From Prosthecobacter algae (GTDB taxonomy: Bacteria; Verrucomicrobiota; Verrucomicrobiia; Verrucomicrobiales; Verrucomicrobiaceae): a stretch of DNA of 64,000 nucleotides. The stretch spans positions 171,265 to 235,264 of the forward strand of contig NZ_BAABIA010000006.1 of assembly GCF_039542385.1 (NCBI RefSeq), given 5' to 3'. Positions 27,236 through 36,026 of the stretch are shown piece by piece. Made by a program: the position numbers and the translations under genes. The number at the start of each line of letters is the position of its first letter. The stretch's first letter is position 1. The notes under the pieces were generated by a model, which was not told the DNA's origin, did not search any database, and saw only the letters and a program-made list of their open reading frames with translations.

Positions 27236-27861
27236 TTAAAAAGGAGAGAAGGTAACGTGACTTTCTTTATGTAAGGCTCGGCATCTCACCCTGGCAAGCA
27301 AGATGCAGGCAGAATGCAGGAACTCCTGCTTTCCCCACCCTCGCAGACCCTTGCATCAGCGCCAAAATGGGCGATATTAGACAGGATTCTCCGGCAGCGA
27401 AAAAGGGTGTGGAGGAGACCCGGAAATACTGGAGGCTTTCCCATGACTTCGTCTGGCATCTTTTCCCTCACACGGCGCGGGCTTTCAGCCTCGAGTCCAG
27501 GGCGGCGGCACAGGCCCGAAACGCTGCCGCGACAGGCAGCAGCCCTCCCCGCGAATCCCCAGGGACTTCCCATTTTCCCCACGGCGTCCCCCAATGGGGA
27601 AAATCATCCCCATCCTAAAACATTGGTTTCCAAAGCCTTAACTCAAAAAATCCCCAAATGGGGAAAAATTCGATTCCTTCCCCATCCCCATCGGCCACAG
27701 CGTCCCACGTCCCGCAGTGGCCCCTGGCGGGCGGATCTTTCTCGACAGGCAAGCAATAAATCGGCAGACCAGACGTCCTACCTTCGTGAGGAGACTGGTC
27801 TCCGGCACGTTTAACGCTTAGAAGTGAACGACATCCTGCGTTCCCTGTTCATACTTTCATC
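27236..27861. promoter_or_regulatory. Divergent spacer upstream of hsdM with repeated CCCCAT/ATGGGG boxes
   Basis: 626 bp without a convincing gene. Between about 27569 and 27690 it holds a cluster of TCCCCA/TGGGGA boxes, several in inverted pairs: CCCCAATGGGGA at 27590-27601, TCCCCAAATGGGGA at 27651-27664, and single copies near 27571, 27607 and 27679. These could be operators for the hsd operon or for the radical SAM gene. No controller protein is recognisable next to them. The open frames here (27286-27594 minus, 27314-27814 plus) look non-coding. Confidence 0.4.
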
Positions 27862-29208
27862 ATGTCCACCACCCTGGAATCCCCCCCGCACACCGCCGAG
27901 AAAAAGGTCGAACAGACCGAAGCGGGCAATTACTTCGTCAGCAATTACCCGCCCTTCTCCTTCTGGAAGCCGGATCAGGTGCCCGTGATTGAGAACGTGC
28001 TGGCCAAACCCGCCCCCGCAGACATTCCCCTGGGCGTCTATTTCCACATCCCCTTCTGCCGCAAGCGCTGCCATTTCTGCTACTTCAAAGTCTATACCGA
28101 CAAGAACGCCTCCGAGATCAAGGCCTACATCGATGCCGGGATGCGCGAGATGGAGCGCTTCGCCAAGCAGCCCTACATCAATGGCCGCAAAGCCCACTTC
28201 GTTTACTTCGGCGGTGGTACCCCCAGCTACCTCAGCATCCCACAGCTCACGGATCTGACCAACCGCATGAAGGACCTCGTCAGTTGGGATGGCGCAGCGG
28301 AAGTCGCTTTTGAAGCCGAGCCCGGCACCCTCAACGAAAAAAAGCTCACCGGCATCCGTGAAGTGGGCGTCACCCGCCTCAGCCTCGGCGTGGAAAACTT
28401 CGACGACCACATCCTGGAAACCAACGGCCGCGCCCACCGCAGCGGCGAGATCGAGAAGGCCTACCGCTTTGCCCGCACCCTCGGCTTCGAGCACATCAAC
28501 ATCGACCTCATCGCCGGGATGATGAACGAGACCTGGGAGAACTGGAAGGACACCGTGGCCAAAGGCATCGCCCTCGGGCCAGATGCCGTCACCATCTACC
28601 AGATGGAGGTACCCTACAACACCACCATGTACAAGCAGATGAAGGAGGAGGGCAAGGTGACCGCCCCTGTGGCCGACTGGCAGACCAAGCGCGACTGGGT
28701 GAGCTACGCCTTTGATGAATTCGTCAAAAATGGTTATACCGTCACCAGCGCCTACACCGTGGTGAAGGACCCTCAGCGCATCAAGTTCGTCTATCGCGAT
28801 GCCCTCTGGGAAGGCGCGGACCTCCTGAGCTGCGGCGTGGCCTCCTTTGGCCATCTGGGCGGCGTGCATTACCAGAACCAGGCCGAAGTGGGCCCCTACA
28901 TGCAGGCCGTGGATGCCGGGCAGCTCCCCATCTTCCGCGCCTATGAGACCACCCATGAGGAGCGCTTCGTGCGAGAGTTCATTCTAAAGTTGAAGTTAGG
29001 CCACAGCGAATTCGCCTATTACCAAAACAAGTTCGGCCAGGACCCTCTGGCCTTCTTTGCCCCCCAGCTCAACTACCTGCAAAACGAGGGCTTTGCCAAA
29101 CTCACCGACAAGGACATCACGCTGACTCGCGACGGCCTGCTGCAAGTGGACCGTCTGTTGCACGAATTCTTCCTGCCCCAGCACCGCCAGTATGCCCGCT
29201 ACACTTGA
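27862..29208 (+). CDS. HemN/HemW-like radical SAM protein (coproporphyrinogen oxidase family)
   Basis: Radical SAM enzyme of 448 residues. The [4Fe-4S]-binding CxxxCxxC is Cys66/Cys70/Cys73 in FCRKRCHFC, preceded by GVYFHIPF as in the HemN/HemW family. VYFGGGTPSYLS follows near 113-124, and LSLGVENFDD with INIDLIAGM are the usual barrel motifs. A C-terminal winged-helix-like HemN domain (GDG-type ending, TRDGLLQVDRLLHEFF) is present. True coproporphyrinogen oxidase, heme chaperone HemW, or another radical SAM role cannot be separated by eye. It overlaps the next gene by 17 bp, so the two are translationally coupled. Confidence 0.85.
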   Translation: MSTTLESPPHTAEKKVEQTEAGNYFVSNYPPFSFWKPDQVPVIENVLAKPAPADIPLGVYFHIPFCRKRCHFCYFKVYTDKNASEIKAYIDAGMREMERFAKQPYINGRKAHFVYFGGGTPSYLSIPQLTDLTNRMKDLVSWDGAAEVAFEAEPGTLNEKKLTGIREVGVTRLSLGVENFDDHILETNGRAHRSGEIEKAYRFARTLGFEHINIDLIAGMMNETWENWKDTVAKGIALGPDAVTIYQMEVPYNTTMYKQMKEEGKVTAPVADWQTKRDWVSYAFDEFVKNGYTVTSAYTVVKDPQRIKFVYRDALWEGADLLSCGVASFGHLGGVHYQNQAEVGPYMQAVDAGQLPIFRAYETTHEERFVREFILKLKLGHSEFAYYQNKFGQDPLAFFAPQLNYLQNEGFAKLTDKDITLTRDGLLQVDRLLHEFFLPQHRQYARYT

Positions 29209-29764
29209 TGCCGCCCCGCGCACCGATGCCGTCCGTGAGGATGATCTGGCCCCGCTGGTGTTCTTCTATGGCATCGGCAGCGCCCGTCCGCGTGTGACCT
29301 TTGTACAGCCCGACGAACTGCCGGAGCATGAGCGCTGGCTGCTGGTCCATGACATCGACATGACCCCGCGCCTGCGCGACGGCCACGGCTGCGACATTGA
29401 CCTCGACGTGCATGCCAAGGCCCGCATCGGCAACTACCTCGTGCGCGCCAGCGTGCTGAACCGCCGCAGCGATGGCAAGCCCGTGGAGTTTGGTGCCATC
29501 GGCATCCATCTGGACCTGCTGCCCGAAGAGGCCCAGGCCCTCGTCATCGAAGGCCGCGTCCCTTTCGGCGCCATCCTGGAACGTTACCAAGTCCCCCACA
29601 GCAGCCACCCGCGCGGCTTCTTCCGCATCGCCGTCGATGCCCGCCTCGCCGAACTGCTGGGCGCCACCAGCGGCCAGATCCTCTTTGGCCGCTGCAACGA
29701 ACTCCGCCACGGCAGCGGCCGCGTGCTGGCAGATGTGGTTGAGGTCCTGCCCCGGGGGATGTGA
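29192..29764 (+). CDS. Chorismate-lyase-like (UbiC-fold) protein
   Basis: 190 residues. The C-terminal part (ILFGRCNELRHGSGRVLADVVEVLP, about 163-187) aligns by eye with the UbiC end ([21 protein letters not shown]), placing a Glu where UbiC has its active-site Glu. The middle segment (VRASVLNRRSDGKPVEFGAIGIHLDLLP) resembles the UbiC strand-turn region. I therefore call a chorismate lyase/DUF98-like fold. Whether it cleaves chorismate is unknown. The start at 29192 overlaps the radical SAM gene by 17 bp, suggesting a shared pathway. A weakly similar unrelated fold is possible. Confidence 0.5.
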   Translation: MPATLDAAPRTDAVREDDLAPLVFFYGIGSARPRVTFVQPDELPEHERWLLVHDIDMTPRLRDGHGCDIDLDVHAKARIGNYLVRASVLNRRSDGKPVEFGAIGIHLDLLPEEAQALVIEGRVPFGAILERYQVPHSSHPRGFFRIAVDARLAELLGATSGQILFGRCNELRHGSGRVLADVVEVLPRGM

Positions 29765-29824
29765 TGTGGCCCCATTCGTCCCAACTTCTAACGACAGCAG
29801 TTGCATCCCCAGCCTGTAGCCTCA

Positions 29825-30535
29825 ATGTCAGGAGTGTCCTTTGGAGAACCTTTTTTTGACCGACTCATCCTGCATCTCGACGGTACCCATGCAGGGCCGA
29901 TGAACATGGCGGTGGACCAGGCGTGGCTGGAGCACAGCACGATTCCGGTGCTGCGCATTTATACTTGGGACCAGCCGACGGTTACCCTGGGCTATGCGCA
30001 GAGTTTGCCCAAGCTGCAGGATGCCCTGCCCGGCTGGCCCGTGGTGCGCCGCTGGACGGGCGGCGGCGTGGTGCTGCATCAGGAAGACTACACCTACTCT
30101 GTCATCGTGCCGCCGGCGGATCCTTGGTCGGAAACGACGGCCCTGGAAAGCTACCGGCGCATTCATGGCTCCCTGGCAGAGGCCCTGAGTCACAATGGTC
30201 ATCCGGGTTGCCGGCTGGCCTTGCAGGAGGATGTCATCGAGGCCCCCTTCTGCTTTGTGGCTCCGGCGGTGCATGATGTCATCCGGGGACCGGTGAAGGT
30301 GGCGGGCGCAGGACAACGGCGGGGCAAGCTGGGGCTGCTGCATCAGGGCAGTGTGCAGCAGGTCATCCTGAAGCCCGAATTCTGGACTCAATGGGCCACC
30401 CGGCTGGCCAAGGAAGTGCTCACCGTGGACACCGCCCCCGAGCCCGTCCTGGCCCGTGCGACCGAACTGGAACAAAAGCGTTACGCCCTGACCGAATGGC
30501 TGGCCGAGCGCGATGACCACCTGCCCAGAGTCTGA
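29825..30535 (+). CDS. Lipoate-protein ligase A-like protein
   Basis: 236 residues with the BPL/LplA/LipB fold. NMAVDQAWLEH (about 27-37) matches the conserved NMAxDEALL. RRWTGGGVVLHQED (about 72-85) is the lipoyl-AMP-binding RRxxGGGxVxHD loop. KVAGAGQRRGKLGLLHQGS near 158-176 contains the Lys and QRR of the active site. It may attach lipoate or octanoate, or act on another acyl donor. The C-terminal accessory domain of E. coli LplA is absent. The ATG at 29825 is preferred to an in-frame TTG at 29801. It is 60 bp after the UbiC-like gene. Confidence 0.8.
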   Translation: MSGVSFGEPFFDRLILHLDGTHAGPMNMAVDQAWLEHSTIPVLRIYTWDQPTVTLGYAQSLPKLQDALPGWPVVRRWTGGGVVLHQEDYTYSVIVPPADPWSETTALESYRRIHGSLAEALSHNGHPGCRLALQEDVIEAPFCFVAPAVHDVIRGPVKVAGAGQRRGKLGLLHQGSVQQVILKPEFWTQWATRLAKEVLTVDTAPEPVLARATELEQKRYALTEWLAERDDHLPRV

Positions 30536-30541
30536 CCCTCC

Positions 30542-30898
30542 ATGGAAACCCGGCTTCTCTTTCTCTACGGCACGCTGAAGCGCGGCGGGTCTAACCATGT
30601 TTACATGCGTGGGCAGAGGTTTGTGGCGGAAGCCAGCACCGCCGCGCATTACCGGCTCCATGACATGGGCGGTTATCCAGGGATGGTCAGCGCCGAGGAT
30701 GGACTGAGCATCACGGGCGAGATCTGGGAAGTGGATGCCGAAGGGCTGGCGCGGCTGGATGAACTGGAAGATATCGAAGGGGGCGAATATGCGCGGGAGG
30801 TGATCCCGCTGCTGCCGCCTCATGAGGGGCTGCGAGTCGAAGGTTACCGCTACCTACGATCCGTTCAGGGTCGTCCGGATCTCGGCAGGATGTGGTAA
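30542..30898 (+). CDS. Gamma-glutamylcyclotransferase-fold protein (GGCT/AIG2-like)
   Basis: 118-residue protein with FLYGTLKRG near residues 8-16, the substrate-binding YGTL motif of the family, and LARLDELEDIEGG near 70-82 with the catalytic Glu position. Typical members cyclise gamma-glutamyl amines or gamma-glutamyl amino acids. Many bacterial homologues have unknown substrates. It begins 6 bp after the lipoate-ligase-like gene and is probably co-transcribed. Confidence 0.85.
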   Translation: METRLLFLYGTLKRGGSNHVYMRGQRFVAEASTAAHYRLHDMGGYPGMVSAEDGLSITGEIWEVDAEGLARLDELEDIEGGEYAREVIPLLPPHEGLRVEGYRYLRSVQGRPDLGRMW

Positions 30899-30961
30899 CT
30901 CGTCACCTCTGAGTCGTGGCACGATTGTAGTGGCATCGGTGAGAGGGTGAGGCTATCGGCG

Positions 30962-31309
30962 ATGATGCTAGTTGAACGATTCAAATACACCATCTGGGCG
31001 GCAGACATGGCGCGGGCACTGAAGTTTTACACCGGCGTCTTTGGGGCCAAGGTCATCAAACAGAACGACTATGTAAGCGAGGTGGAGATCTGCCAGGGCA
31101 TCCTGGCCATCCATGGCGGTGGCGAAGGTGAACGCACGTGGACGGGGCTGACCTTTCAGGTGCCGGATGTGGTGGCAGGGGCGGCGGAAATCGTGGCTGC
31201 CGGAGGATCGCTGACGCGGGAACCTCAGCCCGAAGGGGATGAACCTCCGCATCTGGCGATGTGCGCCGACCCGGAAGGCAATGAGATCATGCTGAGCCGA
31301 AAGCGGTAG
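30962..31309 (+). CDS. VOC-family (glyoxalase/bleomycin-resistance-like) protein
   Basis: 115 residues from ATG-ATG at 30962, a single vicinal-oxygen-chelate half. It has FKYTIWAADMARALKFYTGVFG near the start, a central TGLTFQVPDV strand, and a terminal ADPEGNEIMLSR, the usual metal-ligand Glu region. The substrate is unknown. A GTG at 30947 in the same frame is an unlikely alternative start. Confidence 0.85.
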   Translation: MMLVERFKYTIWAADMARALKFYTGVFGAKVIKQNDYVSEVEICQGILAIHGGGEGERTWTGLTFQVPDVVAGAAEIVAAGGSLTREPQPEGDEPPHLAMCADPEGNEIMLSRKR

Positions 31310-31500
31310 GAGGGTGGCCGTGGACGGAGTTTAAAAGCCGCGCTCCTCTCGGGGACTGGGGCGAACGCTGGTCGAGGGGATGGGTGAACCTTTTGATACA
31401 GGATTCACAGGATTGCAGGATTTACACGATGGGCTGCAAGGGGCCAGGGCAAATTGATGCCCAGGCAGGTTCATTTGATGCTTTTTGTTAGGCGAGCGAG

Positions 31501-31543
31501 CGAGAGCGCCAGAGGACTAGCGCAGTCCAGGACGCTTCGCGGC
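31501..31543 (+). repeat. REP-like repeat family A
   Basis: GAGAGCGCCAGAGGACTAGC followed by GCAGTCCAGGACGCTTCGCGG. One base differs in the first palindrome (CTAGCGC for CTGGCGC). Confidence 0.85.
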
Positions 31544-31596
31544 GGTGTGGCTGCGCCCGCCAGGGCGTGGGGTTTGGGGGCTGCGGAGCGGGGGAA

Positions 31597-31625
31597 ATAG
31601 GACCTAGATGCCGTCTAGGTCCTAT
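31597..31625. repeat. Perfect 12-bp hairpin
   Basis: ATAGGACCTAGA (31597-31608) pairs fully with TCTAGGTCCTAT (31614-31625) around a 5-nt loop. There is no T-run, so it is not a classical terminator. It could serve as a 3'-end processing or attenuation structure between the convergent VOC gene and the efflux operon. Confidence 0.8.
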
Positions 31626-31650
31626 GTCTGGGCAGCTAGGAGACTGGTGA

Positions 31651-31697
31651 GCTTTCGAGAGCGCCAGAGGACTGGCGCAGTCCAGGACGCTTCGCGG
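31651..31697 (+). repeat. REP-like repeat family A
   Basis: Full-length copy, CTTTCGAGAGCGCCAGAGGA onward, ending CTTCGCGGC. It lies 11 bp from the 3' end of the outer-membrane-factor gene. Confidence 0.88.
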
Positions 31698-31708
31698 CTG
31701 CTGGGGGG

Positions 31709-33160
31709 TTATTTGCTGCTGCCCTTCCAGCCGCCGCCTAGGGCGCGGAGGAGCTGGACGGTGGAGGTGAGGCGCTGGCCGTCGAGCTGGGCGAGGGTGA
31801 GGCGGGTGGTGAGAACCACGCGGTCGGCATCCACGACTTCGAAGTAGCTGGCGAGACCTTTGTCGTAACGCAGACGGGAGAGGCGGCTGGTATCTTGAGC
31901 GGAGGCCACGGCGGCGGCGACGGCGGTGCGCTGTTTCTGGAAGGCTCTCAGGTCCAGCATAGCGTCTTCGACTTCGCGAAGGGAGGTGAGGATGGTCTGG
32001 CGATAGGTGGCCAGGCTTTCGTCATAACGAGCCTGGGCGGCACGCAGGTTGCCACGGAGGCGGCCACCCTGGAAGATGGGCACGGTGAGCTGTGGCCCGA
32101 TGCTGGCAGTGCGGCTTTTCCATTCGAAGAAGTCTTCAGCCCCGACGGACTCCAGGCCACCGGAACCAGTGAGGCTGAAGACAGGATAGAAGTTGGCCTT
32201 GGCCACGCCGATGTCGGCATTGGCGGCACGCAGGGTCTGCTCGGCCGAGCGGATGTCTGGGCGGCGCTGGAGCAGGGTGCTGGGCATGCCGGCAGGGACG
32301 CGGGGAGGTGCAGGCAGGCGACGGTTTTTCGACAGGCCAAAATCGGAAGGCGCATCGCCACAGAGAACGGCGAGGGAGTTTTCCACCGCACCGCGCTGGC
32401 GCTCGATGGCGGCGAAGTCGTTCTTGGCGAGTTCGAGTTCCGTGCGCGCACGGGCGACGTCCATCTCGTTGGCGAGGCCGCCTTCAAAGCGGGACTGCTG
32501 CAGCTTGCGGGCCTCTTCGCGTAGGGAGATGGTTTCGCGCAGGATCTGCTCCTGATTGTCCAGGGAGGCGGCAAGGAAGTAGCTGCGGGCGACTTCGGCG
32601 GCGATGACGAGGCGCTGGGCGGCCAGGGTATCCACCGAGGCGTCTTCACGGGCCTTGGCCCCTTCGACACTGCGTCGCACGCGGCCCCAGAGGTCCACCT
32701 CATAGTTCAGGCCCAGAGCCGTACGGTGGCGGTCACGCTCAAGGTTAGGCAAGCCAGCACCGGAAGGGAGGTTGGCCCCGATGCTGTTGGCGGAGGAGTG
32801 TTCGTAGGTGGCGTTGTTCTGAAGATTGAGCTGGGGGAACCAATCGGCGCGCTGGATGCCGGTGAGGGCACGGGCAGCATCCACACGGGCGAGGCCGGCA
32901 CGGAGGTCGAGGTTATTGGCGAGGGCGCGCTCCACCAGGCCATTGAGGGAGCTGTCGCGAAAGAGGGTCCACCACTGGTCCGGGACGGGGAGATCAGAGA
33001 CATCGGCCCGCTGCTTCCAGCGTTTGGAGACCTTGGCCTCGGGAGACTGATAGTCCGGGCCGACGACGCAGGAACTGACGAGACAGACGGTGCCCAGAGC
33101 GAGGGCGACGGTGCGGCGAGGACGGAGTGAGGCGATCTGGGAAGAGGGGCGGGAAAACAT
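31709..33160 (-). CDS. Outer-membrane efflux lipoprotein (NodT/OprM type)
   Basis: Trimeric TolC-like outer membrane channel of a tripartite efflux pump, 483 residues. It has a lipoprotein signal with cleavage at LVSSC followed by VVGPDYQSPE, the classical start of NodT-family factors. The two internal halves each show long helical segments with ARSYF and TRIAEV-type heptads, and NADIGVAKANFYPVFSLTGSGG is diagnostic. It is last in the efflux operon, 31 bp after the adaptor gene. Confidence 0.93.
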   Translation of the reverse strand: MFSRPSSQIASLRPRRTVALALGTVCLVSSCVVGPDYQSPEAKVSKRWKQRADVSDLPVPDQWWTLFRDSSLNGLVERALANNLDLRAGLARVDAARALTGIQRADWFPQLNLQNNATYEHSSANSIGANLPSGAGLPNLERDRHRTALGLNYEVDLWGRVRRSVEGAKAREDASVDTLAAQRLVIAAEVARSYFLAASLDNQEQILRETISLREEARKLQQSRFEGGLANEMDVARARTELELAKNDFAAIERQRGAVENSLAVLCGDAPSDFGLSKNRRLPAPPRVPAGMPSTLLQRRPDIRSAEQTLRAANADIGVAKANFYPVFSLTGSGGLESVGAEDFFEWKSRTASIGPQLTVPIFQGGRLRGNLRAAQARYDESLATYRQTILTSLREVEDAMLDLRAFQKQRTAVAAAVASAQDTSRLSRLRYDKGLASYFEVVDADRVVLTTRLTLAQLDGQRLTSTVQLLRALGGGWKGSSK

Positions 33161-33191
33161 GGGGAGGTAGTTAGAGATCGTCGCGGGCGAT

Positions 33192-34142
33192 TTATTCGTT
33201 CATTTTTTTGCGGCTCGCATCCACAATAAAGACATCCATCTGCTGACCCACGAACAGAGCGGCAGACGCAGGTTTCTGCAAACGGTAGATGACCTGAAGT
33301 ACGCGTGTGTCCACTCTTTCGGTCGCATCCCCCGTAAGAGATTTCTTGGGGATGACGAGGGGTTCGAAGCGGACGAACTCGAGATCGGCCTTGAGTTCCG
33401 GGTTGCCACGCACGTGAGCGATGGCGGCGGCCTGGGACTGGATGCGCCAGGCTTCATGCTCATCGACATCCGCCCGGAGGTGCAGGGGCGAGGTCTGGCC
33501 GAGGGTCATCCAGGGGGTGCTGGCGGGGGAGGCGGAGATGAACTCCCCTGCCCTGACCTTGAGCTGGAGGACGGTGGCATCCAGCGGGGCGGCGACGGTG
33601 CTGCGCTGAATTTCCGTACGGGTGACTTCCACCCGAGCCTGGGCCAGCCTCACCGCAGCCTGTGAGGCCTCGCGGCGAGCGCTGACGGTGGCGAGGGAGG
33701 TTTCGCGCTGGGTGCGCTCCTCCGCCGAGATGGCGCGGGCATCGTCCAGCTTTTCGGCGTAGTCGAGATTGCGCCGGGCCTGCATGCGTTCGGCCTCGGC
33801 CACGGCGAGCTGGGCCTGGGCTTCGGCAAGCTGGGCCTGAGCGACGGCGAGTTCGGCCTCGAGGTCGCGCGTGTCCAGCTTCAGCAGGGGCTGGCCTAGG
33901 CGGACTTCATCGCCGAGTTTGACGAAGACTTTCTCCACCACGCCGCTGCGGTGGGTGCCGACGGAGATGGTCTCGCTGCTGGGCTCCACCAGGCCGGTGG
34001 CGGCGATGGTGTGGGCAAAGGAGGTGCGTGGCGGCATGACGGGCGGCTCGGTGGCCTCTCGCCGGGGCTGGCTGCTGAGGACGGAGGTGACGGCCCAGGC
34101 AAAGCAGCCGAGGGCGACCAGGGGAAGAACGGGGATTTTCAT
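33192..34142 (-). CDS. Periplasmic adaptor (HlyD/DevB family)
   Basis: Membrane fusion protein linking the ABC transporter to the outer membrane factor. It has 316 residues from the ATG at 34142, with an N-terminal membrane anchor (PVLPLVALGCFAWAV). A lipoyl/barrel-sandwich part contains GVVEKVFVKLGDEVRLGQPLLKLD. A long coiled-coil hairpin spans about residues 85-185 (AQLAEAQAQLAVAEAERMQAR and onward). A second lipoyl half shows ATVLQLKVRAGEFI. An in-frame TTG at 34184 would overlap the ATPase stop. Together with the neighbouring genes the set resembles DevBCA-type exporters. Confidence 0.9.
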   Translation of the reverse strand: MKIPVLPLVALGCFAWAVTSVLSSQPRREATEPPVMPPRTSFAHTIAATGLVEPSSETISVGTHRSGVVEKVFVKLGDEVRLGQPLLKLDTRDLEAELAVAQAQLAEAQAQLAVAEAERMQARRNLDYAEKLDDARAISAEERTQRETSLATVSARREASQAAVRLAQARVEVTRTEIQRSTVAAPLDATVLQLKVRAGEFISASPASTPWMTLGQTSPLHLRADVDEHEAWRIQSQAAAIAHVRGNPELKADLEFVRFEPLVIPKKSLTGDATERVDTRVLQVIYRLQKPASAALFVGQQMDVFIVDASRKKMNE

Positions 34143-34180
34143 GGGAGGCGAGGTTTGAAAAGGAGCGGATAGAAAGAGGC

Positions 34181-34885
34181 TCAACGACGGGACTCGGACC
34201 GGACGACGACGCCGTCATCCATGTGGGCGATGGTGTGGGCGTAGTGGTAAACGCGGTTATCATGAGTGACGACGATGACGGCGCGCTGGGGTGCGAGGGC
34301 GGCGGTGGCGAGGAGCTCCATGACGGACTCGCCCGTCTTATGATCGAGCGCAGCAGTCGGCTCATCGCAGATGATGAGGCGGGGTTCATGGACGAGGGCA
34401 CGGGCGAGGGCCACGCGCTGCTGCTGGCCGCCGGAGAGGACCCTGGGCATGGCGGAGGCTTTGTTACCGAGGCCCAGGCGATCCAGCAAGTCGGTGGCCT
34501 TTTTCACGGCGAGGCTGCGTTTCATGCCATCGGCGATGAGGGGGACGGCGGCATTTTCGGCGGCGGTCAGCGAGGGCAGCAGATTGTATTGCTGGAAGAC
34601 GAAGCCGAGGTTTCGGCGACGAAAAAGGATGCGTTCCTGCGCCTTCATTTCGGCATGGCGGGAGTCGAGCACTTGCAGGTCGCCGTCGCTAGGATCCAGC
34701 AGACCAGCGATGACGGAGATGAGGGTGGTCTTGCCGCAGCCGCTGGGGCCGACGAGGAAGGTCATCTCGCCGAGGCGAGCGTGAAAATCCACGCCACGGA
34801 GGACTTCGACACGGGCATCGCCCTCACCGAAGTGCTTGCGCAGGCCCTGGCACTGGACGGCCTGGGGAGAAGAGGGAGCATTCAT
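34181..34885 (-). CDS. ABC transporter ATP-binding protein (DevA/MacB-like)
   Basis: ATPase subunit, 234 residues from the ATG at 34885. It has Walker A GPSGCGKTT near 43-51, a Q-loop in VFQQYNLLPSLTAAENAAVPL, signature LSGGQQQRVALARALVHEP, Walker B LIICDEPTAALD, and an H-loop in VVTHD. It belongs to the lipoprotein/macrolide exporter group. It starts 4 bp after the permease stop. The longer frame to 35239 lies inside the permease gene in another phase and was rejected. Confidence 0.95.
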   Translation of the reverse strand: MNAPSSPQAVQCQGLRKHFGEGDARVEVLRGVDFHARLGEMTFLVGPSGCGKTTLISVIAGLLDPSDGDLQVLDSRHAEMKAQERILFRRRNLGFVFQQYNLLPSLTAAENAAVPLIADGMKRSLAVKKATDLLDRLGLGNKASAMPRVLSGGQQQRVALARALVHEPRLIICDEPTAALDHKTGESVMELLATAALAPQRAVIVVTHDNRVYHYAHTIAHMDDGVVVRSESRR

Positions 34886-34889
34886 AAAA

Positions 34890-36026
34890 TTAACGGAAGA
34901 CGGAGGCGGGCTCGAGAACGAGCACTTTGCGGACGCTGAGGAAGCTGACGGCGGCGACAACAACAGCCATGAGGACGCCCACCCCGGCCACGGCTTGCCA
35001 CATGAGAACAATGCCCCGGGTGGCGAGATTGGAGGCAGTGGCCTCGAAGAACGCCGCCGCCATGCCGGTGCCGATGGCGTAACCGATGGCCCCGGCCACG
35101 AGGGCCTGAAGAAGCACCATGGTGACGAGACGGCCATTGGTGACGCCGATGGCCTTGAGCGCGCCGAATTGGCGAAGATTTTCCACCGTGAACATGTAGA
35201 AAGTCTGCCCGCTGACGGCCAGCCCAACAATGAGTGCAACAGCGATGGTGATGCCGAAATTGACCGGGATGCCGGTGTTCTTCATGTAATAGACGACGCA
35301 GTCCCAGGCGAACTCGGCGGTGGTGCGGGCCTTGAGACCGGTCTCGCGCTCGATCTGACGGGCGAGGGCTTCCGGACTCATTCCAGGCCGGGCACGAGCG
35401 AGGACAAAGCTGAGCTGGTTACGCTCGCGGCCCTGGAAGTTGATGGCCTCGCTGTAGCGGGCATGGATCACGGGAAAGCTGACGAAGGGGGCGCTGCAAT
35501 CTGAGATGCCGACGAGGGTGACCTTGTGGTCATTGAGCTCCAGCACGCGGCCGAGTTCCATCGGCTCGCCGGGAAAGAGGAGGGCGTAACCGGCGCGGTC
35601 CATGATGATGCTGTTGGCTTCGCGCAGGCTTTCCCAGCGGCCGAGGAGCATCTGGCGGGGAGCGCCGACGAGCGTGCTGTCATCCACGCCGAGGGTGAAG
35701 GTGGAGGCAAACTTTCCCGCGAGAGTGCGGGCGGTGGGGTTGCCTTTGAAAAGACGCACGGCGTAGTCCACCCCGGAGACGCTGCGCACGCGGGTGAGGT
35801 CGGTTTCCTTGAGCGGTTTGGTCTGCTCGAAATACTCCGTGTAACGGTCCATGACCCAGACGTCGGCATCGGTGACATCGAGGATCTGGCTGCCGGTGCG
35901 CTTCATGATGCCGCAAAAGATGCTGACCTGGTTTTGCAGGAGGAAGGTGGAAAAGGCGAAGGCGAAGATGAGGCCGAAGTACTTCGCGCGATCCGACATG
36001 AGCATGCGCAGGGCGATGAAGTTCAT
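34890..36026 (-). CDS. ABC transporter permease (FtsX/DevC type)
   Basis: 378-residue permease from the ATG at 36026. It has an N-terminal membrane helix, a periplasmic domain (about 45-250), then three C-terminal membrane segments with an FtsX-type motif around ENLRQFGALKAIGVTNGRL. The layout matches DevC and similar exporters of glycolipids, lipids or drugs. It overlaps the cupin gene stop by 4 bp (ATGA), so translation is coupled. Confidence 0.92.
   Translation of the reverse strand: MNFIALRMLMSDRAKYFGLIFAFAFSTFLLQNQVSIFCGIMKRTGSQILDVTDADVWVMDRYTEYFEQTKPLKETDLTRVRSVSGVDYAVRLFKGNPTARTLAGKFASTFTLGVDDSTLVGAPRQMLLGRWESLREANSIIMDRAGYALLFPGEPMELGRVLELNDHKVTLVGISDCSAPFVSFPVIHARYSEAINFQGRERNQLSFVLARARPGMSPEALARQIERETGLKARTTAEFAWDCVVYYMKNTGIPVNFGITIAVALIVGLAVSGQTFYMFTVENLRQFGALKAIGVTNGRLVTMVLLQALVAGAIGYAIGTGMAAAFFEATASNLATRGIVLMWQAVAGVGVLMAVVVAAVSFLSVRKVLVLEPASVFR

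Larger units (their letters stand above)
31310..31708. other. Gene-free spacer with dispersed repeats
   Basis: No supported gene. It holds one ACAGGATT-type element (about 31393-31430), two family A REP-like copies (listed separately) and a 12-bp perfect hairpin. Unstructured GC-rich sequence fills the rest. Confidence 0.7.

Noticed and set aside
27286..27814. Two open frames upstream of hsdM (one per strand)
   Set aside because: Low-complexity Pro/Arg/Ser composition, no ribosome site, and they overlap the CCCCAT box cluster. Judged non-coding.
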